From NCBI GenBank assembly GCA_026314275.1, contig CP111109.1, positions 4,092,001 to 4,156,000 of the forward strand: 64,000 bases of DNA, read 5' to 3'. The stretch is from JAGOEY01 sp017997515. GTDB lineage: Bacteria; Pseudomonadota; Gammaproteobacteria; Burkholderiales; Burkholderiaceae_C. Below the pieces are notes generated by a model. That model did no database searches, was not told the DNA's origin, and saw nothing but the letters and a program-made list of their open reading frames with translations. The position numbers and the translations under genes were made by a program. Of the stretch, positions 16,898 to 24,920 are shown in pieces. The number at the start of each line of letters is the position of its first letter. Positions within the stretch are counted from its first letter, which is position 1.

Positions 16898-18409
16898 ATG
16901 GACATCCTGCAACACCTGGTGGCGGGTTTTGGCGTCGCCCTGAGCCCCACCAACCTGCTGATCGCCGCGATCGGCTGTTTTATCGGCACCATCGTGGGCC
17001 TGCTGCCGGGCCTGGGGCCCATCAACGGGGTCGCCATTCTGATGCCCCTGGCTTTTGCCATGAAGTTGCCGGCCGAGACGTCGCTGATCCTGCTGGCCGC
17101 GGTGTATATCGGCTGCGAATACGGTGGTCGTATCTCGTCCATTTTGCTCAACGTGCCCGGGGATGCGGGGGCCATCATGACTGCGCTCGACGGGTACCCC
17201 ATGGCGCGCAAGGGGCTGGGCGGCGTGGCGCTGTCCATCTCGGCCTGGAGCTCCTTTGTCGGCTCGCTGGTGGCCACCATTGGCATCGTGCTGTTTGCCC
17301 CCTTGCTGGCCAGTTGGGCTTTGTCGTTCGGGCCGGCCGAGTATTTCGCGCTGATGTGTTTTGCCTTCGCGTGTATCGCAGGCCTGATGGGTGATGCACC
17401 GGTCAAGGCCGGCCTGGCGGCCATCATCGGCCTGTCGATGTCCTGCGTGGGGCTTGACTCCAACTCAGGCATTTACCGCTTCACCGGCGGCGACGTCCAC
17501 CTCTCTGACGGCATCCAGTTCGTGGTGGTGGTGATCGGTGTGTTCTCTATCAGCGAGATTCTGCTCATGCTGCAAGAGCACCACAGCAGCACCGGCATCA
17601 TTACGCAGACCGGCCGCATGATGTTCAACCTGAAGGAGCTGGCCTACACCTGGTGGGGCACGTTGCGCTCCAGCGTGGTGGGTTTTGCAGTGGGTGTATT
17701 GCCCGGCGCGGGGGCCACAATCGCCAGCGCCATGACCTACTCCATGGAAAAGAGCCTGACCGACAAGGAAGGCACTTTTGGCAAAGGCGACATCCGTGGT
17801 GTGGCCGCACCCGAGGCGGCCAACAACTCGGCTGCCACCGGCTCCTTTGTGCCCATGCTCACGCTGGGTGTGCCCGGCTCCGGCACCACGGCGGTGATGA
17901 TGGGTGCGCTCTCGCTCTACAACATCACCCCCGGCCCGGCGCTGTTCACCCAACAGCCCGACCTGGTGTGGGGGCTGATCGCCTCGCTGTTCCTGGCCAA
18001 CGTGATCCTGCTGGTGCTCAACATCCCGCTGGTGGGTGTGTTCATCAAGGTACTGAAGGTGCCCAACTGGCTGCTGGTGCCCGGCATCATCGCGGTCAGC
18101 AGTGTGGGTGTGTACGCGGTGCATGCCACCACCTTCGACCTGGTCCTGATGACCGCGCTGGGTTTTGCCGCCTACCTGCTGCGCAAACAAGGTGTGCCCA
18201 TGGCCCCGCTGATTTTGGGCTTTGTGCTGGGCGACATGATGGAACAAAACCTGCGCCGCGCACTGTCCATCAGCAACGGCGACGCCAGCATCCTCGTAGG
18301 CAGCCCCATCTCCATCGGCCTGTGGACTGCAGCGGCGCTGATGCTGGTGGTGCCACTGGTGATGCGCACACTGCAAAAACGGCGCAGCGCAGAGGTGACT
18401 GCAGCCTGA
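16898..18409 (+). CDS. tctA: Tripartite tricarboxylate transporter large subunit TctA
   Basis: Large transport subunit of 503 aa with about ten to twelve transmembrane segments. The family signature GTIVGLLPGLGPINGVAILM lies at about residues 28-47, and the repeated second signature VGVLPGAGATIASAMTY near residues 265-281. The frame is open further upstream inside tctB, but the ATG at 16898 has GGGAGG upstream and gives the standard MDILQHLVAGF N-terminus. It uses the sodium or proton gradient to import the carboxylate delivered by TctC. Confidence 0.96.
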   Translation: MDILQHLVAGFGVALSPTNLLIAAIGCFIGTIVGLLPGLGPINGVAILMPLAFAMKLPAETSLILLAAVYIGCEYGGRISSILLNVPGDAGAIMTALDGYPMARKGLGGVALSISAWSSFVGSLVATIGIVLFAPLLASWALSFGPAEYFALMCFAFACIAGLMGDAPVKAGLAAIIGLSMSCVGLDSNSGIYRFTGGDVHLSDGIQFVVVVIGVFSISEILLMLQEHHSSTGIITQTGRMMFNLKELAYTWWGTLRSSVVGFAVGVLPGAGATIASAMTYSMEKSLTDKEGTFGKGDIRGVAAPEAANNSAATGSFVPMLTLGVPGSGTTAVMMGALSLYNITPGPALFTQQPDLVWGLIASLFLANVILLVLNIPLVGVFIKVLKVPNWLLVPGIIAVSSVGVYAVHATTFDLVLMTALGFAAYLLRKQGVPMAPLILGFVLGDMMEQNLRRALSISNGDASILVGSPISIGLWTAAALMLVVPLVMRTLQKRRSAEVTAA

Positions 18410-18461
18410 TGACTGTGCCCTGCGGGCATGACCTGTGCAGCAGGTAAACGGCACATCCCCA

Positions 18462-18500
18462 CACAACAAAAAGCCACCCCGAAGGGTGGCCTCTTGTTGT
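18462..18500 (-). terminator. Intrinsic terminator of aceA
   Basis: GCCACCC and GGGTGGC pair around a short loop (18473-18490). On the minus strand the stem is followed by TTTTTGTTGTG, ending the isocitrate lyase transcript. It could also stop tctCBA read-through from the other side. Confidence 0.85.
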
Positions 18501-18540
18501 CTCCTCCCTCTTCGGGGATTGCGTTCAATTCATCAACAGC

Positions 18541-19872
18541 TCAATGGAACTGTTCTTCTTCCGTAGAACCCGTCAGTGCCTTCACGCTTGACGAACCGCC
18601 CTGGATCACCGTCGTCACGTCGTCGAAGTAACCTGCGCCCACTTCCTGCTGGTGTGACACGAAGGTGTAGCCCTTGTCGCGTGCTGCAAATTCTGGCTCT
18701 TGCACCATGTTCACATAGTGCTTCATGCCTTCGCCGTTGGCGTATGCGTGGGCGAACTGGAAGGTGTTGAACCAGTTGATGTGGATGCCAGCCAGTGTGA
18801 TGAACTGGTACTTGTAGCCGAGTGCCGACAGGTCTTCCTGGAAGGATGCGATCTGGCTGTCGTTCAGGTTCTTCTTCCAGTTGAACGATGGCGAGCAGTT
18901 GTACGACAGCAGCTTGCCGGGGCATGCAGCGTGTACAGCCTGGGCGAATTCACGGGCAAAGCCGATGTCTGGCACGCCGGTTTCGCACCACACCAAGTCA
19001 GCGTACGGAGCGTAGGCAACACCGCGGCTGATGGCTTGTTCCAGGCCGTTCTTGACACGGTAGAAGCCTTCTTGGGTGCGCTCACCGGTCAGGAATGGCT
19101 TGTCGTTGGCGTCGTGGTCGGATGTGATCAGGTTGGCGGCTTCAGCATCGGTGCGGGCCAGCACGATGGTGGACACACCCATCACGTCGGCAGCAAAACG
19201 GGCAGAGATCAGCTTTTCGCAGGCTTCTTGCGTTGGCACCAGCACCTTGCCACCCATGTGGCCGCACTTCTTCACGGCAGCCAGTTGGTCTTCAAAGTGA
19301 ACGCCGGCAGCGCCGCTTTGGATCATGTTCTTCATGAGCTCAAAAGCGTTCAGCACGCCGCCAAAGCCGGCTTCTGCGTCCGCCACGATGGGCAGGAAGT
19401 AGTCGATGAATTCCTTGCTGCCTGGCTCGACACCACGGCCCCACTGGATTTCGTCAGCGCGCTTGAAGGTGTTGTTGATGCGGCGAACCATGGTGGGAAC
19501 CGAGTCGTACGCATACAGCGACTGGTCGGGGTACATGGTTTCAGACGTGTTGCCGTCGGCAGCGACTTGCCAGCCCGACAGGTACACGGCTTCCAGGCCA
19601 GCCTTGGCTTGTTGCATGGCCTGGCCAGCAGAGATGGCGCCGAATGCGTTGACGTAACCCTTCTTGGAGCCGCCGTTGATCTTGTCCCACAGCTTTTCAG
19701 CGCCGCGCTTGGCCAAGGTGTGCTCGATAGGCAGCGAGCCGCGCAGGCGCACCACGTCGGCAGCGCTGTAACCGCGCTTCACGCCCTTCCAACGGGGGTT
19801 GGTGGCCCAGTCTTTTTCCAGGGCGGCAATTTGTTGTTCACGGCTCAGTTGTTCGGTCAGGGATTGGGGCAT
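18541..19872 (-). CDS. aceA: Isocitrate lyase
   Basis: Glyoxylate-shunt enzyme splitting isocitrate into succinate and glyoxylate (443 aa, family-typical). The catalytic signature KKCGHMGGK is at residues 201-209 with the active Cys203. The substrate-binding SYNCSPSFNWKK is also present. The start at 19872 has GGAG 8 nt upstream. The gene stands alone, with a 340-bp upstream region rich in palindromes (separate entries), as expected for strong carbon-source control. It matters for growth on acetate, fatty acids and the acetyl-CoA formed by catabolic routes in this window. Confidence 0.98.
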   Translation of the reverse strand: MPQSLTEQLSREQQIAALEKDWATNPRWKGVKRGYSAADVVRLRGSLPIEHTLAKRGAEKLWDKINGGSKKGYVNAFGAISAGQAMQQAKAGLEAVYLSGWQVAADGNTSETMYPDQSLYAYDSVPTMVRRINNTFKRADEIQWGRGVEPGSKEFIDYFLPIVADAEAGFGGVLNAFELMKNMIQSGAAGVHFEDQLAAVKKCGHMGGKVLVPTQEACEKLISARFAADVMGVSTIVLARTDAEAANLITSDHDANDKPFLTGERTQEGFYRVKNGLEQAISRGVAYAPYADLVWCETGVPDIGFAREFAQAVHAACPGKLLSYNCSPSFNWKKNLNDSQIASFQEDLSALGYKYQFITLAGIHINWFNTFQFAHAYANGEGMKHYVNMVQEPEFAARDKGYTFVSHQQEVGAGYFDDVTTVIQGGSSSVKALTGSTEEEQFH

Positions 19873-19967
19873 CGCGTAACTCCGTAGGTTGGTAATAACA
19901 GGGAACTCTTGGCAACCAGTGGCTGGGTGTGTGACCTTTGCCTGCTGCTTGCTCTGGCATGAATTCT

Positions 19968-20011
19968 AGTCTTGTATAAGACTTTAGGATCATCTTATGT
20001 CTTATATAAGA
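19968..20011 (-). promoter_or_regulatory. Paired palindromes near the aceA promoter
   Basis: AGTCTTGTATAAGACT (19968-19983) and TCTTATATAAGA (20000-20011) share the core CTT-TATAAG and have centres 30 bp apart, about three helical turns. They lie 96-139 bp before the aceA ATG. I read them as two operators for one dimeric regulator; which regulator is not known. Confidence 0.6.
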
Positions 20012-20052
20012 TTAAAATTTTCATGAACAAAATCAACAACTTATCAACACAA

Positions 20053-20089
20053 TTTCTCAATGCGAGAGTTTGTTTCTCATATTGAGAAA
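20053..20089 (-). promoter_or_regulatory. Tandem TTTCTCA-N3-TGAGAAA operators upstream of aceA
   Basis: A perfect palindrome with 7-bp arms TTTCTCA/TGAGAAA and centre TAT (20073-20089) follows an imperfect copy (20053-20069) exactly 20 bp away. The two sit on one helix face, about 180-220 bp before aceA. The sequence differs from the CTTATATAAG pair, so a second regulator is likely. Confidence 0.55.
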
Positions 20090-20215
20090 AAATGCTGTGC
20101 TGCAGCACGTCAACTTTTCATAATTTGAAATGGAAATGTGCGCTGATGAAATGCAGTCATGGCGGGCTACTCTTTACGGGCCGCCAAGCTCTCCCCCAGT
20201 ACCGTCAAACCATGT

Positions 20216-20626
20216 TCACGCGCGCTGAAACCAGTCTCCGCCCGCCATCAAGGGCTTGCCGACCGTGCGCGCCGGGTTGATCTCGTACACGATGCAACGC
20301 ACAGTGGCACCGTCCACCAGCACATCCATTTCCCGCTTTGCATACTCCCCCGTGGCCTGGGGAAAAATCTCTTCTATCTCGTCAAGCACTGCCTCCAGCG
20401 CGGGCTCAATCGCGTACACCTCGCCTTGCACCCGTGCGCCCTGCTCTTGGCCGGCATGCAGCACCAGGCCGGGGTAAGCGCCCAGGTTGTACATCTGCCC
20501 CGCCACCTGCGCCGTGCCCACCCACCGTGGCGAGGGCACCAGCCGGGTGATGTCGTTGCTGCCCCCACGGCGCAAGGTGCCGTAGACAAATACGTAGCGG
20601 GTGGCTGGGGACGGAGGCGTGGACAT
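20216..20626 (-). CDS. Gamma-glutamylcyclotransferase-like (AIG2/GGCT) protein
   Basis: A 136-aa protein of the AIG2/GGACT fold. The substrate-binding YVFVYGTLRRGG is at residues 11-22, and a glutamate in the conserved EYAKRE region (about residue 93) would be the general base. Relatives open gamma-glutamyl peptides to 5-oxoproline or act on gamma-glutamylamines; the substrate here is unknown. It ends about 340 bp before aceA on the same strand, but the large regulatory gap suggests separate transcription. Confidence 0.85.
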   Translation of the reverse strand: MSTPPSPATRYVFVYGTLRRGGSNDITRLVPSPRWVGTAQVAGQMYNLGAYPGLVLHAGQEQGARVQGEVYAIEPALEAVLDEIEEIFPQATGEYAKREMDVLVDGATVRCIVYEINPARTVGKPLMAGGDWFQRA

Positions 20627-20717
20627 GGTGATGGCGTTGCGCGTGTGGAGTTGCCCCAGTCTAGGCGCTCCGGTTGTCAGGGCTGTGAAAAGGTCGTGAA
20701 ACGATTTTTTAAGAAAA

Positions 20718-20772
20718 ATAAGCCTCTAGCGCACATGGGATGTGCGCAAGCAGCTATCAAAACAGGAGTAAA
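20718..20772 (+). repeat. Family-1 dispersed repeat (clear copy)
   Basis: Order: A-rich stretch, GCCTCTAGCGCACAT, GGGA, TGTGCGCAAGCAGCTATC, A-rich end. The GCGCACA/TGTGCGC arms form a perfect hairpin. It is one of the best copies to define the consensus. Confidence 0.8.
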
Positions 20773-20944
20773 AAGCCATTCAGCGACCGGCAAGGCCCTC
20801 CGCAGGCCGCACCTGCAACAGATGTTTCATCTCTGCAAGCCGGATCGCAGTCGCTGCGCAGCGACAATCACCCCCTTCTGTTCCCCCATTCCTTAGCTAC
20901 CCAGCCTTCCCTTCACCCCGCCGTATGAGGCGCGCGCAGTATTT

Positions 20945-21015
20945 TCCAGCAGACACCGCGGAACTGGCTTTGCCAGGCCGCCAGTGTCGCCCCCTGCAAG
21001 GGGGTTGGCGAGAGC
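20945..21015 (+). repeat. Family-2 dispersed repeat, copy A
   Basis: Reads CCAGCAGACACCGCGGAACT, GGCTTTGCCAGGCC, then GTGTCGCCCCCTGCAAGGGG and GGCGAGAGC. The same order of words occurs at 44810-44897 and, reversed, at 48795-48906. Confidence 0.75.
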
Positions 21016-21054
21016 TACAGCGTTGCCTGGGGGTGAGCCGTATTTTTAGAAAGA

Positions 21055-22050
21055 GTGCCAGTGTTCAAGAACGTGATCATGTTTCGCATCCAACCGGGTT
21101 GGACCACCTCCATCGAACAAATCGAGGAAGCCCTGCAACAGACGCCCTTCACCGAATGTGGCCTCACGCAGGAGCGTTCTTTTGGCTGGGTGCCGCCGCG
21201 TGGTGAAGCACACGGTGCACTGGTCGAGGCCGTGGGCGGCCAGTACATCCTGAAGTTCATGACCGAAAGCAAGGCGGTGCCTGCGTCGGTGCTGAACCGC
21301 AAGGTCAAAGAACGCGTGGCCCAGATCGAAGCCACCACAGGCCGCAAGCCTGGCAAAAAGGAAAGCAAGGAGCTGAAGGAAGAAGCCAAGCTGACCCTGC
21401 TGCCCATGGCTTTTACCAAACAGGCGGCCACCACCGTGTGGGTGGACCGCGAGCAGAACATGCTGGTGATCGACGCGGGCAACCAGGGCCGGGCTGACGA
21501 GATCGTCACCTGCCTGGTCAAGGCGCTGCCCGGTTTTGGCACCACCGAAATGCAGACCACCACGTCGGCCGGTATTGCCATGTCCGAATGGCTGACCACA
21601 CAAGAGCCACCCGCTGGCTTCAGCATTGACCGCGAATGTGAGCTGAAGGCCACCGACGACACCAAGGCCGTGGTGCGTTACTCCAAACACCCGCTGAACA
21701 TTGAAGAAGTCAAACAGCACATCGCCACGGGCAAAGTGCCCACCAAGCTGGCGATGACCTGGGACGACCGTGTGTCTTTCGTGCTCACCGACACCATGCT
21801 GGTGAAGAAGGTCAGCTTCCTGGACGTGGTGTTTGAAGGCAACAAGCCCGAAGACAGCGGCTTTGACGCCGACGCTGCCATCGTCACGGGTGAACTGGCC
21901 CAGCTGATCCCTGACCTGATGGCCGCACTGGGTGGCGAGATGGAACTGGGTGCGGCACCAAAAGACACCGACAGCGCAGCCCCGGCATCGTCTGCAGCGG
22001 CAAAACCCGCCGCCACTGCCGAGACCACGTCCGACTCAGCGCCCTGGTGA
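21055..22050 (+). CDS. rdgC: Recombination-associated protein RdgC
   Basis: DNA-binding ring protein (331 aa) that in E. coli limits RecA activity and in Neisseria supports pilin variation. Family features are visible: FKNVIMFRI at the N-terminus, the conserved FGWVPPRGEAHGALV, LPMAFTKQAATTVWVDREQ near residue 120, and FDADAAIVTGELAQLIPDL towards the end. Start is GTG 21055 (a second GTG two codons on is possible). The last 30 residues are an Ala/Ser/Thr-rich tail absent from E. coli RdgC. The 3' end overlaps the convergent LysR gene by 15 bp. Confidence 0.95.
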   Translation: MPVFKNVIMFRIQPGWTTSIEQIEEALQQTPFTECGLTQERSFGWVPPRGEAHGALVEAVGGQYILKFMTESKAVPASVLNRKVKERVAQIEATTGRKPGKKESKELKEEAKLTLLPMAFTKQAATTVWVDREQNMLVIDAGNQGRADEIVTCLVKALPGFGTTEMQTTTSAGIAMSEWLTTQEPPAGFSIDRECELKATDDTKAVVRYSKHPLNIEEVKQHIATGKVPTKLAMTWDDRVSFVLTDTMLVKKVSFLDVVFEGNKPEDSGFDADAAIVTGELAQLIPDLMAALGGEMELGAAPKDTDSAAPASSAAAKPAATAETTSDSAPW

Positions 22051-22953
22051 GTCGAACTCGGGCGGCACCAGGCGGCTTGCCTCGCCCTGCCCCAGCTCTT
22101 TTAAAAACCCCCACACCGCCTGCATCCGCGCCTGGTGTTTGGCCTCGGCCGGCATGCTCATCCAGAAGGAGCGGGTGAACCGCGCCTCGTGTGGCAACAC
22201 GCGGGCCAGCACCGGGTCGCGGTCGGCCAGAAAGGCGGGCAGCACCGCCAGCCCGGCACCGGCGCGCACCGCCTCGTACTGGGCGGTGATGCTGGTGCTG
22301 CGGAACGCAAACCGCGCGGGCCGGTGCAGTGCGTCGAGGAACTGCAGCTCCTTGGTGAACAGCAGGTCGTCCACATAACTCACAAACGCATGGTGGCGCA
22401 GGTCTTCGCGGCTGGTCACCAGCGGATGGCGGGCCAGGGTTTCGCGCTGGCCATAAAGGTGCAGCGTGTAATCGGCCAGCTTGGTGACGATGACCGAGCC
22501 GCGGGTTGGCCGCTCCAGCGAGATGACGATATCGGCCTCGCGTCGGCTCAGGTGCAGCATGCGTGGCAGGGCCAGCAGGTCGATGCTCAGGCCGGGGTGT
22601 TTCTGGGTCAGGCGGGCCAGTTGTGGTGCCAGGATCAGGGTGCCAAACCCCTCGGTCGCCCCCACCCGCACCAGGCCCGACGGCCCACCACCCGCAGCAG
22701 GCGCGACGCGCTCCACCCCCAGCACGGCCGACTCCATCGCCTCCACAGCGGGCAGCAGCTGGCGGCCTGCTTCGGTCAAGCGGTGGCCACTCGCCTCGCG
22801 GGCAAACAGGGGCGCACCCATCTGTTTCTCCAGCAGCTGGATGCGGCGGGCCACGGTGGTGTGCTCCACCCCGGCGCGGCGGGCGGCGGCGGCCAGCGTG
22901 CCAGAGCGGGCCAGCTCCAGAAAGTAGCGCAGGTTGTCCCAGTCCATATCCAT
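22036..22953 (-). CDS. LysR-family transcriptional regulator
   Basis: A 305-aa LysR-type protein with helix-turn-helix WDNLRYFLELARSGTLAAAA plus AGVEHTTVARRIQLLEKQ. The effector domain resembles the subgroup that ends AFLADRDPVLARVLPHEARF. It is not divergent to a metabolic gene: rdgC is convergent with it, and a family-1 repeat lies upstream. It might be a distant regulator of the aromatic cluster that starts 0.7 kb away, but that is speculation. Confidence 0.9.
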   Translation of the reverse strand: MDMDWDNLRYFLELARSGTLAAAARRAGVEHTTVARRIQLLEKQMGAPLFAREASGHRLTEAGRQLLPAVEAMESAVLGVERVAPAAGGGPSGLVRVGATEGFGTLILAPQLARLTQKHPGLSIDLLALPRMLHLSRREADIVISLERPTRGSVIVTKLADYTLHLYGQRETLARHPLVTSREDLRHHAFVSYVDDLLFTKELQFLDALHRPARFAFRSTSITAQYEAVRAGAGLAVLPAFLADRDPVLARVLPHEARFTRSFWMSMPAEAKHQARMQAVWGFLKELGQGEASRLVPPEFDSPGR

Positions 22954-23007
22954 CCTTTGTGGCCCGCACCCGAACTGTTTCAGGTGCCAATACCGTCTCT
23001 ATATTAA

Positions 23008-23070
23008 GAGCAAAAGAGGCCCTACGTGACCGTTGGACGTGCGCCAGCAGCTATTAAATAAATAGCAATC
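23008..23070. repeat. Family-1 dispersed repeat
   Basis: GGCCCTACGTGACCG, TTGGACGTGCGCCAGCAGC, then the arm GCTATTAAATAAATAGC (23050-23066). It lies between the LysR and MarR genes, both on the minus strand. Confidence 0.75.
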
Positions 23071-23082
23071 TGGCTGGGCGCT

Positions 23083-23565
23083 TTATTCCGCAGTGCGGCG
23101 CGCCCGGCTCTCGGCGGACTCGCTGGGGGCGCGGCTCAGTGCGTTGTTGCCCTCCACCAGCGTGTGCAGCATGTCCATGAACACGCCACGCTGCTCGGGG
23201 GCCAGCGGCTCCAGCATGCGCTCCTGCGCGCGCAGCATGCCGGGCTCCACTTGCTGCAGCAGTTGCTCCCCTTCGGCGGTGATGGTGAGCAGGCGCACGC
23301 GGCGGTCGTCCGGGTGGGCGTTGCGCTGCATCAGGCCACGCGCCTCCAGCCGGTCGATCACGCTGCCGATGGTGGACGTGTCAAACCCGATGGTGCGTGC
23401 CAGCGTGCGCTGGTCTACGCCCTGCTGGCGGCCCACCGCCGTCAGTGCTGCGTACTGCACGGGCGTGATGCCGCTGGCCTGGGTTTCCTCCAGAAACACC
23501 GCCACCGCAATCTGCTGCAGGCGGCGAATGTGGAATCCGGGAAGGTCTTCGATGTGTGCGGGCAT
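23083..23565 (-). CDS. MarR-family regulator of the gentisate operon
   Basis: A 160-aa MarR-type winged-helix protein (LARTIGFDTSTIGSVIDRLE recognition region; wing with HPDDRRVRLLTITAEGEQLL). It is transcribed divergently from the 3-hydroxybenzoate hydroxylase gene across 129 bp holding a good promoter and overlapping palindromes. MarR proteins in this position (MhbR, GenR-like relatives) normally repress and are released by the aromatic substrate. The Arg/Ser-rich C-terminus is unusual but short. Confidence 0.9.
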   Translation of the reverse strand: MPAHIEDLPGFHIRRLQQIAVAVFLEETQASGITPVQYAALTAVGRQQGVDQRTLARTIGFDTSTIGSVIDRLEARGLMQRNAHPDDRRVRLLTITAEGEQLLQQVEPGMLRAQERMLEPLAPEQRGVFMDMLHTLVEGNNALSRAPSESAESRARRTAE

Positions 23566-23590
23566 GGTGAATTAAGGGTTTGTACCAATC

Positions 23591-23619
23591 TTGATCCGTT
23601 TTATTTTAGGCCCTACACT
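23591..23619 (+). promoter_or_regulatory. Sigma-70 promoter of the 3-hydroxybenzoate operon
   Basis: TTGATC (23591-23596), a 17-bp spacer, and TACACT (23614-23619) make a good sigma-70 promoter about 75 bp before the first ATG. Palindromes begin at the -10 box. Confidence 0.6.
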
Positions 23620-23648
23620 AATCATCAGTGTACTTTTTATTAGTACAC
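23616..23648. promoter_or_regulatory. Overlapping palindromes, probable MarR operator
   Basis: ACACT and AGTGT form arms around 7 nt (23616-23632), overlapping the -10 box. GTGTACT and AGTACAC form 7-bp arms around 7 nt (23628-23648) over the start point. A repressor bound here would block the promoter, which fits the adjacent MarR gene. Confidence 0.6.
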
Positions 23649-23694
23649 GTCCTACAAATCCAAACCCACTCACCCCCATCCGGAGACAAGCGCC

Positions 23695-24897
23695 ATGGCA
23701 GACAACAACTCCTCCCCCCAACAGGTTCTGGTCGCCGGTGGCGGCATTGGCGGCGTGGCCGCAGCTTTGGCGCTGGCGCGCCAGGGTTATGCGGTCAAGG
23801 TGCTGGAGCAGGCACCCGAGCTGGGTGAAATCGGCGCGGGCATCCAGCTCGGCCCCAATGCCTTTGCCGCGTTCGACGCCCTGGGTATCGGCGAGCAGGC
23901 GCGCGGCCGCGCGGTGTACACCGACGAAATGGTGATGCACGACGCGCTGGACGCACACCTGGTGGGCCGCATCCCCACACAAGAAGCCTTTCGCCAGCGC
24001 TTTGGCAACCCCTATGCCGTGATCCACCGGGCTGACATCCACACCTCGCTGCTCGAAGGGGCCAAAGCGCAGTCGGCCATCGAATGCCTCACATCCACCC
24101 GGGTGGTGCGTGTCGAGCAGGATGCAGACGGTGTCAGTGTGGTGGACCAGCATGGACACACCCACCGGGGCGTGGCGCTGATCGGGGCGGACGGCGTGAA
24201 GTCGGCGGTGCGCGCCCAGTATGTGGGGGACCCGGCCCGGGTGTCGGGCCATGTGGTGTACCGCGCCGTGGTCGAAAAAGCCGACTTCCCCGAAGACCTG
24301 CGCTGGAACGCCGCCAGCATCTGGGTCGGCCCGAACTACCATCTGGTGCACTACCCGCTGCGCGGTGGCGAGCAGTACAACGTGGTGGTGACCTTCCACA
24401 GCCGCGAGGTCGAGGAATGGAGCGTGCGCGAAGGCAGCCGCGAGGAGGTGCAAAGTTATTTCACCGACTGCTGCCCCCAGGCGCGCCAGCTGATCGAGCT
24501 GCCCAAGAGCTGGAAGCGCTGGGCCACCGCCGACCGCGAGCCTATCGGCACCTGGACCTTTGGCCGCGCCACGCTGCTCGGCGACGCCGCCCACCCCACC
24601 CTGCAGTACCTGGCCCAGGGGGCCTGTATGGCGCTCGAAGACGCAGTGACATTGGGCAAAGCCCTGCAGGCGACCCACCAGGACTTTGCCAAAGCCTTTG
24701 CGCTGTACGAGCGCTCACGCGTGGCGCGCACCGCCCGCATCGTGCTGTCGGCCCGCGAGATGGGCCGCATCTTCCACGCCAAGGGTGTGGAGCGCCTGGT
24801 GCGCAACGACCTGTGGCAGGGCCGCAGCCCCGAACGTTTTTACGACGCCATGGAATGGCTCTACGGCTGGACGGCCGAGAACTGCCTGGCCGCCTGA
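23695..24897 (+). CDS. 3-hydroxybenzoate 6-monooxygenase (FAD-dependent)
   Basis: A 400-aa flavoprotein hydroxylase that would convert 3-hydroxybenzoate to gentisate using NAD(P)H and oxygen. The FAD-binding GGGIGGVAAALALARQGY is at residues 15-32, the DG motif IGADGVKSAVRAQYVG near 162, and the GD motif LLGDAAHPTLQYLAQGAC near 297. The call is by context: gentisate dioxygenase and both following enzymes lie directly downstream. On sequence alone, salicylate 5- or 1-hydroxylase-type activity could not be excluded. GGAG lies before the ATG. Confidence 0.88.
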   Translation: MADNNSSPQQVLVAGGGIGGVAAALALARQGYAVKVLEQAPELGEIGAGIQLGPNAFAAFDALGIGEQARGRAVYTDEMVMHDALDAHLVGRIPTQEAFRQRFGNPYAVIHRADIHTSLLEGAKAQSAIECLTSTRVVRVEQDADGVSVVDQHGHTHRGVALIGADGVKSAVRAQYVGDPARVSGHVVYRAVVEKADFPEDLRWNAASIWVGPNYHLVHYPLRGGEQYNVVVTFHSREVEEWSVREGSREEVQSYFTDCCPQARQLIELPKSWKRWATADREPIGTWTFGRATLLGDAAHPTLQYLAQGACMALEDAVTLGKALQATHQDFAKAFALYERSRVARTARIVLSAREMGRIFHAKGVERLVRNDLWQGRSPERFYDAMEWLYGWTAENCLAA

Positions 24898-24920
24898 GCC
24901 CCCCCTTACTGGAGACCCCG

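Larger units (their letters stand above)
20627..21054. other. Repeat-rich intergenic region before rdgC
   Basis: This 428-bp stretch between divergent genes holds no gene. It contains one clear family-1 repeat (20718-20772) and one family-2 repeat (20945-21015). The remainder is unremarkable, and the rdgC promoter must lie in or between these repeats. Confidence 0.6.

Noticed and set aside
24084..24920. N-terminal extension of the gentisate dioxygenase frame
   Set aside because: It is an out-of-frame reading of the hydroxylase gene; the ATG at 24921 has a ribosome-binding site and gives the family length.
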